DNA of 64,000 nt from Enterococcus raffinosus (GTDB lineage: Bacteria; Bacillota; Bacilli; Lactobacillales; Enterococcaceae), in the NCBI RefSeq assembly GCF_018917525.1, contig NZ_JAHLOS010000018.1:18235-82234 (forward strand), read 5' to 3'. Below are positions 19,418 to 28,464 of the stretch, piece after piece. The position numbers were made by a program, and so were the translations under genes. Each line of letters opens with the position of its first letter. Positions within the stretch are counted from its first letter, which is position 1. The notes below the pieces were generated by a model that did no database searches, was not told the DNA's origin, and was given only the letters and a program-made list of their open reading frames with translations.

Positions 19418-19508
19418 AATCTGTTTTGGAAAAACAGTTTGAAGTCCTGTTTGACATTTGTTGAGTGGGATTCTCCAAGCATCCCACCAATCGGTGAGAT
19501 GCTTTTTT
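19409..19508 (+). promoter_or_regulatory. Attenuator: leader hairpin, antiterminator and terminator
   Basis: Hairpin A overlaps the end of the leader peptide: AGGACTT (19409-19415) with AAGTCCT (19442-19448), inner CTGTTTT/AAAACAG. Antiterminator: GTGGGAT (19465-19471) with ATCCCAC (19481-19487). Terminator: AGCATC (19478-19483) with GATGCT (19498-19503) plus inner CACC/GGTG, then six T. The last two share 19481-19487 and exclude each other. Which ribosome position favours which form cannot be settled by eye. Confidence 0.75.
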
Positions 19509-19607
19509 AAGTTTTGCTTCTTGTTTTCAACAAGTTTGGCAGAGTGATAGTCTTGTTTTGGTTGGATGATTTGTTGGTTAATTGTAATAAAAAAAGGAGT
19601 GGAGAAA

Positions 19608-20027
19608 ATGGAAAATAACGTAACAGAAGTGAACTTTCAAGAGAAATCCGTTTGTACGGTGGAAACAACGGAGGCACCACAAGCAATTGGACCGTATGTC
19701 CAAGCAAAAGTCGTAAACGGCATGCTGTATGCTTCTGGTCAGATCGCGTTAGATCCAGTAAGCGGAGAATTAGTCGGAGAATCGATTGAAGACCAAACCT
19801 ATCAAGTCATGCGAAATGTCGGCGGAGTATTGAAAGCCGTTGGAGCAGATTACGACAAGGTAGTAAAAACGACTTGCTTCTTGAAAAACATGTCTGATTT
19901 TGCAGCATTTAACCAAATTTATGCCAGCTTTTTCGATAAGGAAAAGCCTAGTCGTTCTTGTGTGGGTGTCGCCAGCTTGCCAAAGGATGCGTTGGTAGAA
20001 GTTGAGATTATTGCGGTTGTTGAGTAA
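19608..20027 (+). CDS. ridA: RidA, reactive imine/enamine deaminase
   Basis: 139 residues. RidA hydrolyses 2-aminoacrylate and 2-aminocrotonate, the unstable products of PLP dehydratases such as threonine dehydratase, and so protects branched-chain transaminase. Core motifs: APQAIGPYVQAKVVNGMLYASGQIALDP, VLKAVGADYDKVVKTTCFLKNMSDFAAFN, and PSRSCVGVASLPKDALVEVEIIAV with the catalytic Arg. The N-terminus is about 13 residues longer than usual. ATG 19608 has AAGGAG at 8 bases. The gene stands alone downstream of the Thr/Ile leader, and its substrate lies in the Thr-to-Ile pathway. Confidence 0.93.
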   Translation: MENNVTEVNFQEKSVCTVETTEAPQAIGPYVQAKVVNGMLYASGQIALDPVSGELVGESIEDQTYQVMRNVGGVLKAVGADYDKVVKTTCFLKNMSDFAAFNQIYASFFDKEKPSRSCVGVASLPKDALVEVEIIAVVE

Positions 20028-20055
20028 ACGCAAGTGAGAAAAAAACATCAAAATG

Positions 20056-20101
20056 AACCCGGACACTCATTTTTCTAGCGAGAACGATGAGTGTCCGGGT
20101 T
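20056..20101. terminator. Hairpin between convergent genes, probable terminator
   Basis: Perfect 15-bp stem AACCCGGACACTCAT / ATGAGTGTCCGGGTT with 16-base loop. T tails are weak on both strands, but the position between convergent ridA and yeiH-like genes fits. Confidence 0.65.
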
Positions 20102-20113
20102 AGTTGTTCTAAA

Positions 20114-21121
20114 TTAGATATGCAAAATAAAAATAAATAGTAAGGCAGCAATGGTTTGAACAGCACCAACAGAAAGGCCGTAAACTAAGAAACGCGGTCC
20201 TTCTTTTAGAAATTTTCGAAAATCCAAACGCAGACCGATGGCGGCTAACGCGGTCGTCTCGAACCAGGTACTGATAAAATGTGCTCCTTCATCAAAGACA
20301 GCGGGCAAAGTAACGAAGCTGTTAATGACACAGAAAATTAAAAAGCAAGTGACATACCAAGGGATCGGGAATTTTTTCTTCGATCCTTTTGTTGTTACCA
20401 GACCATCATGTTTAACTTTGCGTTCAAATAGGAAGACAACCACGACTAAGAAAATGATGCGTGTTATCTTGAAAAGCATTGCATATTTCACTGTTTCAGG
20501 ATTAATCAGGCTTGCCCCTGCTACAACTTGTCCAACCGATTGTAATGTTCCACCAAGCAGTGCACTTTTACTCAATAATGCATCCCCGAATAACGACATT
20601 CCTAGAAAGGGCAGCGTAAGCATCATTACTGTTCCTAGTAAATTAACAAGGGTAATAATTTGGCCCTTTTCCTCATCGTTTGCTTCAATCGCCGGTGCAA
20701 TCGCACCAATCGCTGATGACCCGCAAACGGCATTTCCGCCAGCCATCATCAAAGCCATCTTTTCATTAAATCCAAGTTTCCGACCGATCCAATAAGCACC
20801 GACGATAACGGTAGTCATGATTAACAGGATAAAAATCAACCCTTTGATGCCCATTTCTCCAATCGTTTGGAAGGTGACGGTGAACCCAAGCAGTACCACC
20901 GAATATTCTAGTAGCTTGCTTTCTGAAAACTTCGTCCCAGCGGCTAGAGCTGGTTGTTTGAAGAAGGTATTTCCTAAAATGATTCCTAGGAGAATGGCTA
21001 AAGTGGCACCACCAAGCTTAGGTAAAAACAAAGCGAATAGCTTTGCAATGATTGCTACGCCTATGGACAAGCTCAAACCAGGTAAAATCGGTTTCGTTTT
21101 AGTATAAAAATTTGTAAACAT
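20114..21121 (-). CDS. YeiH-family putative sulfate exporter
   Basis: 335 residues with about ten hydrophobic helices, UPF0324/YeiH family. Signature segments: [51 protein letters not shown] (the conserved central loop), [23 protein letters not shown]. The family is annotated as a putative sulfate exporter; transport is not firmly shown. It diverges from a LysR gene, the arrangement of yeiH-yeiE in enterobacteria, where YeiE responds to sulfite; a similar sulfur link is inferred here. Confidence 0.88.
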   Translation of the reverse strand: MFTNFYTKTKPILPGLSLSIGVAIIAKLFALFLPKLGGATLAILLGIILGNTFFKQPALAAGTKFSESKLLEYSVVLLGFTVTFQTIGEMGIKGLIFILLIMTTVIVGAYWIGRKLGFNEKMALMMAGGNAVCGSSAIGAIAPAIEANDEEKGQIITLVNLLGTVMMLTLPFLGMSLFGDALLSKSALLGGTLQSVGQVVAGASLINPETVKYAMLFKITRIIFLVVVVFLFERKVKHDGLVTTKGSKKKFPIPWYVTCFLIFCVINSFVTLPAVFDEGAHFISTWFETTALAAIGLRLDFRKFLKEGPRFLVYGLSVGAVQTIAALLFIFILHI

Positions 21122-21263
21122 CGTTTGACCTCTTTCTTATAAAATTGAAGGGTAACTATTTATTGAGTAAGTGAAGTCGCCCGAAAATTAGATAGTTCTT
21201 GTTATTAAAAAGCTTTTCTTACGTAAAAAATCAATTGATTTTCATTGGTATTTCATTTGCATG

Positions 21264-21301
21264 ATAAATTATAACCGATATCTTCCATTATTATAATTTA
21301 T
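21264..21301. promoter_or_regulatory. Inverted repeat between divergent yeiH-like and LysR genes
   Basis: Perfect 11-bp arms ATAAATTATAA (21264-21274) and TTATAATTTAT (21291-21301), 16-base gap. A TATAAT for the LysR gene follows at 21305. A likely LysR operator. Confidence 0.5.
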
Positions 21302-21345
21302 TGATATAATACCTTAAATAGAAAAAAATAATGGAAGTGATTGCG

Positions 21346-22158
21346 ATGTTCAAATGGTTAGAAACGTTCAAAGTAGTGTATGAGACGAAAAACTTTTCCA
21401 AGGCATCAGAGATTTTATTTATTTCCCAGCCAACTGTATCGGCCCAAATCAAGCAGTTGGAAAATGAATTTGGTACCCAATTATTTATCCGCAGCGGGAG
21501 AAAAGAAGTGCTGGTGACACCGCAAGCAGATATTTTATATGAACGAGCCGTTGATTTAATGAATGATTGGGAAAATTTGTATCAAGCTGTTCAAACCAAT
21601 CAGCAACAGATTATTCGTTGCATGATTGGGGCCTCCCATACATTTGCCACGTATGTCTTGCCGTCGCTACTCATTCAATTGCAGCAGGAATTTCCGCACA
21701 TTCGTTTTAGTGTTCAGATGATGAACTCTTTAGAGGTTTTACAAGCGGTAGAGCATCATACAGTAGATTTGGGATTCATTGAGAAGCCACTATCTGCTCC
21801 AACGATTAAACGTTTTTCATTAATGGAGGATCAGTTAGTTTTAGCAGGAAATCCGGAAAAGGGACCTTGGCTGGTGCGGGAAAATACATCTGGAGTCTAT
21901 TATTACACAAAACGCTTTCTAGAAGAAAAGGATATAGACGGTCCAGTCATGGAAATCCAAAATAATGAAGTGATCGTGGGTTTATTGAAGCAGGGCTTTG
22001 GCTGTTCATTGGTTTCAGAACGAGCAGCGGAAGGAATTCCACACCAGAGATTAGACGAAAGCTTCAAGCGGAATTTTTATCTCATTCGACGAAAAATTAG
22101 TGCTTCTGATGATATTGTGAAATGTGGGGAATTCATTTCCGATTGGAGTAAGCAGTAA
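21346..22158 (+). CDS. LysR-family transcriptional regulator (YeiE-like position)
   Basis: 270 residues. N-terminal HTH FKWLETFKVVYETKNFSKASEILFISQPTVSAQIKQLENEFGTQLFIR is a classic LysR domain; the rest is a periplasmic-binding-like effector domain (GASHTFATYVLPSLLIQLQQEFPHIRF). ATG 21346 (MFKWLE) is preferred to 21331, which has no ribosome site. Divergent from the yeiH-like gene with a shared inverted repeat; by analogy with YeiE it may sense sulfite or another sulfur compound, which is inference. Confidence 0.9.
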   Translation: MFKWLETFKVVYETKNFSKASEILFISQPTVSAQIKQLENEFGTQLFIRSGRKEVLVTPQADILYERAVDLMNDWENLYQAVQTNQQQIIRCMIGASHTFATYVLPSLLIQLQQEFPHIRFSVQMMNSLEVLQAVEHHTVDLGFIEKPLSAPTIKRFSLMEDQLVLAGNPEKGPWLVRENTSGVYYYTKRFLEEKDIDGPVMEIQNNEVIVGLLKQGFGCSLVSERAAEGIPHQRLDESFKRNFYLIRRKISASDDIVKCGEFISDWSKQ

Positions 22159-22215
22159 AAATGAAGGGTAAGGATCTTCCTAACAAGAAGAATCATTACC
22201 GTTAGATGATAACAC

Positions 22216-22252
22216 AAAAAGCAGCCTACCGGTAAGCGGCAGGTTGCTTTTT
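22216..22252. terminator. Bidirectional intrinsic terminator
   Basis: AAAAAGCAGCCTACCG pairs with CGGCAGGTTGCTTTTT (two mismatched or wobble pairs), five-base loop. Between the convergent LysR and M28 genes. Confidence 0.85.
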
Positions 22253-22254
22253 AA

Positions 22255-23433
22255 TTACTTCATTTGTTCTGTGGTCAGATTGTTCAAGAAAATGACGGTT
22301 TCTTCTAAACGCTGAAAGTCGACGATCGATAAGTTATCCTTTGGTGTATGCATGACCGCTTCCATTAATAGATAGATTTGCGTTGAGGTGATCGCGGCTG
22401 CCGGGATTCCCGCTCCGGCAAATAACATATGATCGCCCATTGGCCAAGGTTCGACTTTTTCGATGGTTGAATAATCCGTCGCAAAGTTTTCTAGCTGTTC
22501 GGTTAGTTGGTCTGGACATTCGTAAAGTGAGTAAGATACCGTACTATTTTGCATTCCAGCACCGTCTATGTTAATGGCGAATTCATATTCTTCAGGGTGG
22601 TTTAACGATTGCTCCATAAAAATCATTTCCCCGGGCATCGAATAGTAATCTTCACCGTTAAACAAAACAAATTCAAGTTGATTGTCTAATTCGTTTTGAA
22701 TCAATTGTTCGGCTAACGCCAGCAAAACTGCAACTCCAGTACCGTTGTCTAACGCACCTGATGTGGTAGGCTTCGTGTCAATATGAGCAGAGTAAGCAAG
22801 TTTTTTCCCTTTGCCGAAAGTAGCAATCACATTTGCGGCAGTGGCCGGTTTACGCTCTGTCATTAGACGTAAGGTTGCGGCTTTTTTGTTTAACAATGAA
22901 GTTAAAAGAGCACCTTTGACTGTTCCACATGGAACATTGAAGTCGCCATCTTGGATAATCGGGACTGGAACATCCTCAAGAAAACTAACAGTAATCACGG
23001 CTAATGGCTGTTTTTGTTCTAATTCCCGAATAATTGCTTGGTGCTCCTCGGGATTCCAAAAGACCATACTCTTTGGCATAATCGGTTCTTTACAAAGCTC
23101 GCCATACATAACACAAATCTTATTGGTTAAATCCGCTGCTGCTAATTCTTGAATCGTTTGGACACAAACCAACTCTCCGCTGACATTACAAGGCATCGCA
23201 TATTCCGCAGCCGCGACTTCCACTGGTTGACCATCGACAATTAATTCTGCCCCGTCATTCTGCCAATCCATACACGGGAACTCCTGCAATCGAACCTCAT
23301 AACCTAAAGAACGAAACGTCTCCGCTGCGTAGTCAACTGCCGCCTTATTTCCCGCTGATCCCGTCGCCCGAGGACCGATTTCCTGACATAATTTTTCCAT
23401 ATGACCTACTAAACTGTTTTTGATAAATTTCAT
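22255..23433 (-). CDS. M28-family zinc aminopeptidase
   Basis: 392 residues. The five metal/catalytic positions of M28 are visible: His217 (AHID), Asp229 (GALDNGTG, bridging), Glu261-Asp262 (NGEDYY), Asp290 (NIDG), His362 (HTPKDN). An insert between about 60 and 200 is consistent with a protease-associated domain. No signal peptide, so cytosolic peptide hydrolysis is likely. The ATG at 23433 is used because AAAGGAG lies about 10 bases upstream and MEKLCQEIGPRATGS then begins the family alignment; a longer upstream frame is not supported. Confidence 0.88.
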   Translation of the reverse strand: MKFIKNSLVGHMEKLCQEIGPRATGSAGNKAAVDYAAETFRSLGYEVRLQEFPCMDWQNDGAELIVDGQPVEVAAAEYAMPCNVSGELVCVQTIQELAAADLTNKICVMYGELCKEPIMPKSMVFWNPEEHQAIIRELEQKQPLAVITVSFLEDVPVPIIQDGDFNVPCGTVKGALLTSLLNKKAATLRLMTERKPATAANVIATFGKGKKLAYSAHIDTKPTTSGALDNGTGVAVLLALAEQLIQNELDNQLEFVLFNGEDYYSMPGEMIFMEQSLNHPEEYEFAINIDGAGMQNSTVSYSLYECPDQLTEQLENFATDYSTIEKVEPWPMGDHMLFAGAGIPAAAITSTQIYLLMEAVMHTPKDNLSIVDFQRLEETVIFLNNLTTEQMK

Positions 23434-23697
23434 TTTGAAACACTCCTTTTTCCTTTTTAAAGTATTTATTTTTCTTCCAGAAAAATAAATCTGATTGTCA
23501 AGCCGTATGTCATCCAACTATACTGTTTGACCGTAATGCCATCTCGTTTCACCTGCCATTCCTTTTGTATTAATTAAACTGGGAAAAGTTGGACTGAGAT
23601 CCCTTTAGTTGATACCATAAGTATAGGAGAGCAGCGGGAGGATTTCTTGACCTTCCTTGTGCACTTGTCGGACGGTTGAAAGATATTAGGAGGTATT

Positions 23698-24591
23698 ATG
23701 GCAAACTTGGAGCATACTGCGGCGGTTACTCGCATGCAGACATTTATTGAAAAACATTTAGATGAAGAGATCACGCTACATGCTTTGGCACAGCAGGCCG
23801 GCTATTCGCCATGGCATTGTGCCAAAATGTTTAAAGAATACACAGATAAATCACCGTTTGAATATATTCGCAAGCTGCGGTTATCTAAGGCGGCTTTGGT
23901 TTTGCGTGATGAGGATCTGCGAGTGGTGGATGTTGCTTTAGATTTTGTCTTTGATTCTCATGAAGGCTTTACGCGAGCGTTTCGTAAACAGTTCGGCGTG
24001 ACTCCGAAGGCTTATCAAAAGAAGACACCGCCAATCCCTTTATTTACCCCATATCCTGTGGAAAGCTACTATTTAATGGGAGAGAAACGTACTGAGTTGC
24101 CTCCATTATCGAAAAATCTACATGTTCGCCTTATCGAGTTTCCAGCGCGTAAACTGATTCTATTACGAGGTAGGAACGCTAAATCCTATATCGAATATGC
24201 ACAGGAAATCGGTTGTGATGTCTGGGGAATTCTTGCCAGTATCAAAGAGGCATTGTATGAACCAGTAGGACTTTGGCTACCGGAAAGCATGCGAACGGAA
24301 GAAACATCCGTTTATGCTCAAGGTGTAGAAGTCCCGCTTGATTATCAAGGGCTTATTCCAGAGGGCTTTGATGTGATAGATCTGCCTGCCTGTACGATGC
24401 TGCTGTTTCAAGGTGATCCGTATGATGAAGCACGTTTTGATGAGGCCATCGAGGCAGTGATGAAGCAGATTGATACGTATGATCCTAGTATAAATAATTG
24501 TCAGTGGGCTGAAAAAGCAGGTCCCAGGATTCAATTAGAACCGCAGGGGTATCGAGGATATATCGAAGCCCGACCAGTGTATCTTAACTAA
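23698..24591 (+). CDS. AraC-family regulator with GyrI-like effector domain
   Basis: 297 residues. N-terminal double HTH (MQTFIEKHLDEEITLHALAQQAGYSPWHCAKMFKEYTDKSPFEYIRKLRLSKAA, then FDSHEGFTRAFRKQFGVTPKAYQ), then a C-terminal effector-binding domain of the GyrI/BmrR fold (VRLIEFPARKLILLRG...). This layout is that of Rob/SoxS-like multidrug sensors and YdeE-type proteins. TTAGGAGG precedes ATG 23698. No neighbour is an obvious target; ligand unknown. Confidence 0.9.
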   Translation: MANLEHTAAVTRMQTFIEKHLDEEITLHALAQQAGYSPWHCAKMFKEYTDKSPFEYIRKLRLSKAALVLRDEDLRVVDVALDFVFDSHEGFTRAFRKQFGVTPKAYQKKTPPIPLFTPYPVESYYLMGEKRTELPPLSKNLHVRLIEFPARKLILLRGRNAKSYIEYAQEIGCDVWGILASIKEALYEPVGLWLPESMRTEETSVYAQGVEVPLDYQGLIPEGFDVIDLPACTMLLFQGDPYDEARFDEAIEAVMKQIDTYDPSINNCQWAEKAGPRIQLEPQGYRGYIEARPVYLN

Positions 24592-24734
24592 AAATCAAGC
24601 GCTTTCGAAAATTTTAAAGAAAAAGCGTAAATCCTTTTTCTCGTACAATATATGAAGAAAAAAATCGGGAGGATTTTTTGTCAACCGTTGAGCTAAAAAA
24701 TCAGTCGAAAGTCTGAGGCGCGCCCCTACCCGAA

Positions 24735-24743
24735 TGCTATAAT
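24735..24743 (+). promoter_or_regulatory. Extended -10 promoter for lemA-TPM
   Basis: TGCTATAAT matches the extended -10 TGnTATAAT, about 50 bases before the LemA start. No clear -35, as is common with extended -10 promoters. Confidence 0.6.
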
Positions 24744-24791
24744 TAGCTCAATCACAAATAACAAATAAATCAGAAAAAGGTTGGGATAAAA

Positions 24792-25364
24792 ATGAAACGA
24801 AGAGGATCAGGTATCATTGTTGGGATTGTCGTGATCGCTCTGGCAATCGGAGCATACTTGGTAACGACATATAACTCATTGGCTTCAGCAGAAAACGATG
24901 TGGATGCAAAATGGTCGCAGGTGGAAAATGTGATGCAGCGGCGGGCAGATTTGATTCCAAATTTAGTGAATAGTGTCAAAGGTAGTATGAACCATGAAGA
25001 AAAGATCGTTAAAGAAATTACTGATGCCCGGAAGGCATACAACAATGCCAAGACGCCATCAGAAAAAAATGACGCAAACAATCAAATTGATCAAAGCTTA
25101 GGTACGATGGTGAACGTGATCCAAGAAAGCTATCCAACGCTAGCTTCTAATGAAAATGTAAAAACCTTGATGGTCCAGCTAGAAGGTACGGAGAATCGGA
25201 TCTCTGTTGAACGGAAAAACTATATCGAACAAGTCAATGACTACAATCAAAGCTTGGTTCGATTCCCTAAAAATATGGCAGCGAAGGTATTAGGATTTGA
25301 CAAAAAGGCGAACTTTAAAGCTGATGAAAGTGCAAAGGAAGTACCCGATGTCAGCTTTGAATAA
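24792..25364 (+). CDS. LemA-family protein
   Basis: 190 residues. One N-terminal membrane helix (GIIVGIVVIALAIGAYLV) followed by the LemA helical domain: YNSLASAENDVDAKWSQVENVMQRRADLIPNLVNSVKGSMNHEEKIVKEITDARKAY, and ENRISVERKNYIEQVNDYNQSLVRFPKNMAAKVLGF. Function in bacteria is unsettled; members pair with TPM-domain proteins, exactly as here. Six bases before the next gene's frame, so one operon with an extended -10 promoter. Confidence 0.93.
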   Translation: MKRRGSGIIVGIVVIALAIGAYLVTTYNSLASAENDVDAKWSQVENVMQRRADLIPNLVNSVKGSMNHEEKIVKEITDARKAYNNAKTPSEKNDANNQIDQSLGTMVNVIQESYPTLASNENVKTLMVQLEGTENRISVERKNYIEQVNDYNQSLVRFPKNMAAKVLGFDKKANFKADESAKEVPDVSFE

Positions 25365-25379
25365 GAATGGGTGAGAAAA

Positions 25380-26690
25380 ATGAAAAGGGAACAGCGTGCT
25401 TCAGGGGAACGGCTCCATCAGGAAGTTGTTGAGAACTACCGTAAGTTACGTAGACGCAATGGAGTTTTTTCCCTAGTTTTAGTTGTTGTGTTGCTAGTCA
25501 GCGGGTTCGGCTTATTTAATCTCTTTACGAGTAATGGCTATGGAGATAAAAAGGCGACCTATGATCAGCAATTGACGAAGTTGAATCAGGAACGAGAAGA
25601 CATTTTGTCTGGTAAAAAAGTGACGGCTAACAAATCTTTCAAAACAGCTCTGAATGATAACTTGGCAAACTTGAAAGAATATCCAAAGAAGGCCAACAAC
25701 TATGATGTGGCAATTAAAGAAACGGATGGTCATTTGACCATTAATAAGAACAATATCTTTGTTTCTGACAATGCTAATATGCTGAGTCAGAAAATGAAGG
25801 AAAAAATTTATCAACTAAACAAACAATTAGCAGCAAGTACTAATGGTGCGCAATTAGAAGTGGTTACGATCCCGGAATTGCCCCGTGGGGAAGATATTGA
25901 ATCGTACGCCAATAAGATCTTTAACCAATTAGGCATCGGAGATAGAAATGAAAACAATGGAGTTTTATATCTAATTGCCTTGGACGAACGAGAATTTCGT
26001 TTAGAGGTTGGTTATGGTTTGGAAGGTCTGATTCCCGATGGTAAAGCCGATGACATTATTAATGATGATGATGTGGTGGACGCCTTCAAGGATGAGGATT
26101 ATGATACAGGAGTCAGCCAGGTTGTGGATGAAGTATTCGGAATTATGAATACGAAGACAGCGTTGGTGGATTCGCAAATCAAAAACATCGAAAGCCAGCG
26201 GACAAAATTGATGTTCTTCCATTGGACAGGAGTAGTAGTTTTAGGCTTGCTGGTCTTTGTCAGTCTGTTATTAGTAGTGAACCTATTGAGGGCTCGTGTT
26301 TTACTCAAAGAAAACTATAAAAAATATCAATCGGAAACCACTTCGATTGCTGGCGACGATGAGATGCAAAGGGTCGTTAAACACACAGAACTCTACCACA
26401 TCTTATTAAGCGGTTTGCTGATTGGAATGTCGGTCAAAGGCATCAATCGTGCGATCGTTCAAGGAAGACTGTTACGAAATCCTTCCGCAGAAAAGAAAAT
26501 GTTCGGTCGGATTTTGATTGGCGATACCTTGTATTCTGGGAACGGGGATGTCTTGACGACGGCTTATCTAGCGTCGAATTATAATTCTGATAATTGGTCT
26601 GATAATGATAGTGGATCAGGCGGCGGCTCCTCATGGGGGTCCTTTGGCGGCGGTTCATCCGGCGGCGGGGGCGCTTCTGGTGGCTGGTAA
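25380..26690 (+). CDS. TPM-domain membrane protein with Gly-rich tail
   Basis: 436 residues. Order: short cytosolic N-terminus, membrane helix (about 28-50), a 70-residue coiled stretch, the TPM domain (about 120-260: NIFVSDNANMLSQKMKEKIYQLNKQLAASTNGAQLEVVTIPELP, GDRNENNGVLYLIALDEREFRLEVGYGLEGLIPDGKADDI), a second membrane helix (about 280-300), and a Ser/Gly-rich tail ending GGASGGW. TPM (YgcG) domains bind metal or act as phosphatases in some species; in Gram-positives the role is open. GTG 25371 is an alternative start. Operon with LemA. Confidence 0.88.
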   Translation: MKREQRASGERLHQEVVENYRKLRRRNGVFSLVLVVVLLVSGFGLFNLFTSNGYGDKKATYDQQLTKLNQEREDILSGKKVTANKSFKTALNDNLANLKEYPKKANNYDVAIKETDGHLTINKNNIFVSDNANMLSQKMKEKIYQLNKQLAASTNGAQLEVVTIPELPRGEDIESYANKIFNQLGIGDRNENNGVLYLIALDEREFRLEVGYGLEGLIPDGKADDIINDDDVVDAFKDEDYDTGVSQVVDEVFGIMNTKTALVDSQIKNIESQRTKLMFFHWTGVVVLGLLVFVSLLLVVNLLRARVLLKENYKKYQSETTSIAGDDEMQRVVKHTELYHILLSGLLIGMSVKGINRAIVQGRLLRNPSAEKKMFGRILIGDTLYSGNGDVLTTAYLASNYNSDNWSDNDSGSGGGSSWGSFGGGSSGGGGASGGW

Positions 26691-26706
26691 TTAAATAGGA
26701 TTGAAG

Positions 26707-26738
26707 AAAACGTGAGGGGATTCCTCACGTTTTTTTTC
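26707..26738 (+). terminator. Intrinsic terminator of lemA-TPM
   Basis: AAAACGTGAGG / CCTCACGTTTT stem with GGATT loop and eight T. Confidence 0.9.
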
Positions 26739-26754
26739 GCTAGCTTTTAACTGA

Positions 26755-26797
26755 GGGACTATTGCGAGTCTGGCTTTAAAAAAATTCGCAAAGTCCC
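26755..26797. repeat. Hairpin resembling the start of the 155-bp repeat
   Basis: GGGACT (26755-26760) pairs with AGTCCC (26792-26797), inner GCGA with TCGC. The 5' arm region GCGAGTCTGGCTTT differs at one base from the first 14 bases of the structured repeats at 53867. The rest does not align, so kinship is only possible. Confidence 0.35.
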
Positions 26798-26976
26798 TTT
26801 GATGGATTTTCGGATAATTTTTATGAATGATTGGGATATTTTCTGCTTTATGAACGCTTCCTGACTATAATGAAAGTGAGGCGTTTTATTTTTTGTCCGT
26901 TGCAACGGTCAAAAACGAGTGAAGCGTTTTCTTTCTGGCAGGTTATGATAAAAACAAGAAGGGGAGGTTGATAGCC

Positions 26977-28464
26977 ATGGGAGCAAAGAAAAATCGTGAA
27001 CAAAGGCTGTTACTACTTCTAACGAAACGACATGATTACATCACGTCCGAGGAATTGGCGGAGCATCTAGAAACTTCGCAAAAAACAATTTATCGCCTAA
27101 TTAAAAAAATCAACGAAACACATGGCGAGGGACTGATCCAGTCAGAAAAGGGGCGAGGCTACAAATTAAACTACGAAAAATATATCAGCCAAGCAAACAT
27201 TCAACCCAATCAGCGCAGTCAATATTCTCCGCAGGAGCGTAGAAATCGTGTGATGGAGGAGCTACTGCTTTCATCGCCGAATACGAAAAATGTTTACGAC
27301 CTGTTTGAAGATTATTATGTTGGCGAGTCAGTCATTTTCAGTGATGAGCAAGTGATCGCTGAACACCTGCAGCGTTACGAATTGAAATTGGAACGCAAGC
27401 AGCGGACATTGGCGATTTTAGGGAAAGAGGCGAATCTGCGGCGAGCGATTGCTGATTTGATTCAGGTGCATAATATCATTGAAATTGATGAACTGAAGCA
27501 TCATTCAGAGCTGAACTTCAATAATTATGATGTGCTGTTTATCTTAGACCAGCTGAAGTTGATTGAAAAGCAATTGCAATTGACGATCCCGTATCCCTAT
27601 AATGTCAATATTTTTTCTCATTTGTATATTTTAATCAGCCGTTTGCGTAAGGTTCATAGGCTTCCGAACGAAGAAATGAGTCCGCTTTCTAAAAAGGATC
27701 AGGAACGTTTGGAGCAAGACAAAGCACTTTATCAGGTTGCTAAGTCTTCAATTAAAAATGTTGAAAAGTATTTGCACAATGAGCTGCCAGAGTCAGAAGT
27801 TTACTATCTTTATCAATACTTAGCCTCATCGCGGATGCAAGGCTCGTTAAGTAAAGTAACAAAATTTTCTTCAAAGGTCGTGGAAATTACCAATACTTAT
27901 CTGGATAGTATGAGTCAGCGGCTGAATATCTCTGCGAAAGGCGATTCGATCTTTCTTGATTTAGCGAATCACATCAAGCCTATGCTTAATCGCTTAGAAC
28001 ATGGCATTCATGTAAAAAATAGTCTATTGGATCAGATTAAAATGACCTATGAAGCCATCTTTTCAGATGTCAGTGATGTTTCTGATGAGGTGAGTCAGCG
28101 TTTTGAACTGCCGAAGATCAACGAAGACGAGAATGGCTTTATCACTTTGTATTTCGCACGAATCATTGAAACGAACCAATTACCAATTCGTACGGTGATC
28201 ATGTGTACGACAGGTGTCGGTACTTCAGAGCTGTTGCGAGTCAAGATCGAAAAGAAATTTCCTGAGTTGGAGGTTGTTGATGTCGTAGCTTCAAGGGATG
28301 CAAAACATTTTACGGAAAAATATCCAGGCGTCGATCTGATTTTAACCACGATCAGTGTCAGCGATAGGATCCCTATCCCATCCTTGTTAGTCAGTGCGAT
28401 GTTCACACGAGATGATCAAACCCGACTACAAAAGAAAATCGAGGCGATTTATGATGAACGATAA
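26977..28464 (+). CDS. BglG/MtlR-type PRD regulator lacking its EIIA domain
   Basis: 495 residues. Order: N-terminal HTH (HDYITSEELAEHLETSQKTIYRLIKKINE), a linker, two PTS-regulation (PRD) helical domains in the middle with His positions of the usual type, and a C-terminal EIIB-Gat-like domain with its Cys in VIMCTTGVGTSELLRVKIEKKFPELEVVDVV. Full-length MtlR/LicR relatives end with an EIIA domain; here an EIIA protein is encoded separately by the next gene, overlapping by 14 bases. ATG 26977 has GGGGAGG at 9 bases. Probably activates the PTS-alsE operon in answer to sugar flux. Confidence 0.85.
   Translation: MGAKKNREQRLLLLLTKRHDYITSEELAEHLETSQKTIYRLIKKINETHGEGLIQSEKGRGYKLNYEKYISQANIQPNQRSQYSPQERRNRVMEELLLSSPNTKNVYDLFEDYYVGESVIFSDEQVIAEHLQRYELKLERKQRTLAILGKEANLRRAIADLIQVHNIIEIDELKHHSELNFNNYDVLFILDQLKLIEKQLQLTIPYPYNVNIFSHLYILISRLRKVHRLPNEEMSPLSKKDQERLEQDKALYQVAKSSIKNVEKYLHNELPESEVYYLYQYLASSRMQGSLSKVTKFSSKVVEITNTYLDSMSQRLNISAKGDSIFLDLANHIKPMLNRLEHGIHVKNSLLDQIKMTYEAIFSDVSDVSDEVSQRFELPKINEDENGFITLYFARIIETNQLPIRTVIMCTTGVGTSELLRVKIEKKFPELEVVDVVASRDAKHFTEKYPGVDLILTTISVSDRIPIPSLLVSAMFTRDDQTRLQKKIEAIYDER

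Noticed and set aside
19364..19508. T-box riboswitch as the explanation of the ridA leader
   Set aside because: The conserved T-box segment (AGGGTGGNACCGCG) and specifier stem are absent, and a translated leader with a ribosome site is present.
26915..26935. cre site near GTGAAGCGTTTTCT upstream of the PTS regulator
   Set aside because: The CG core is one base out of register and three or more positions mismatch.
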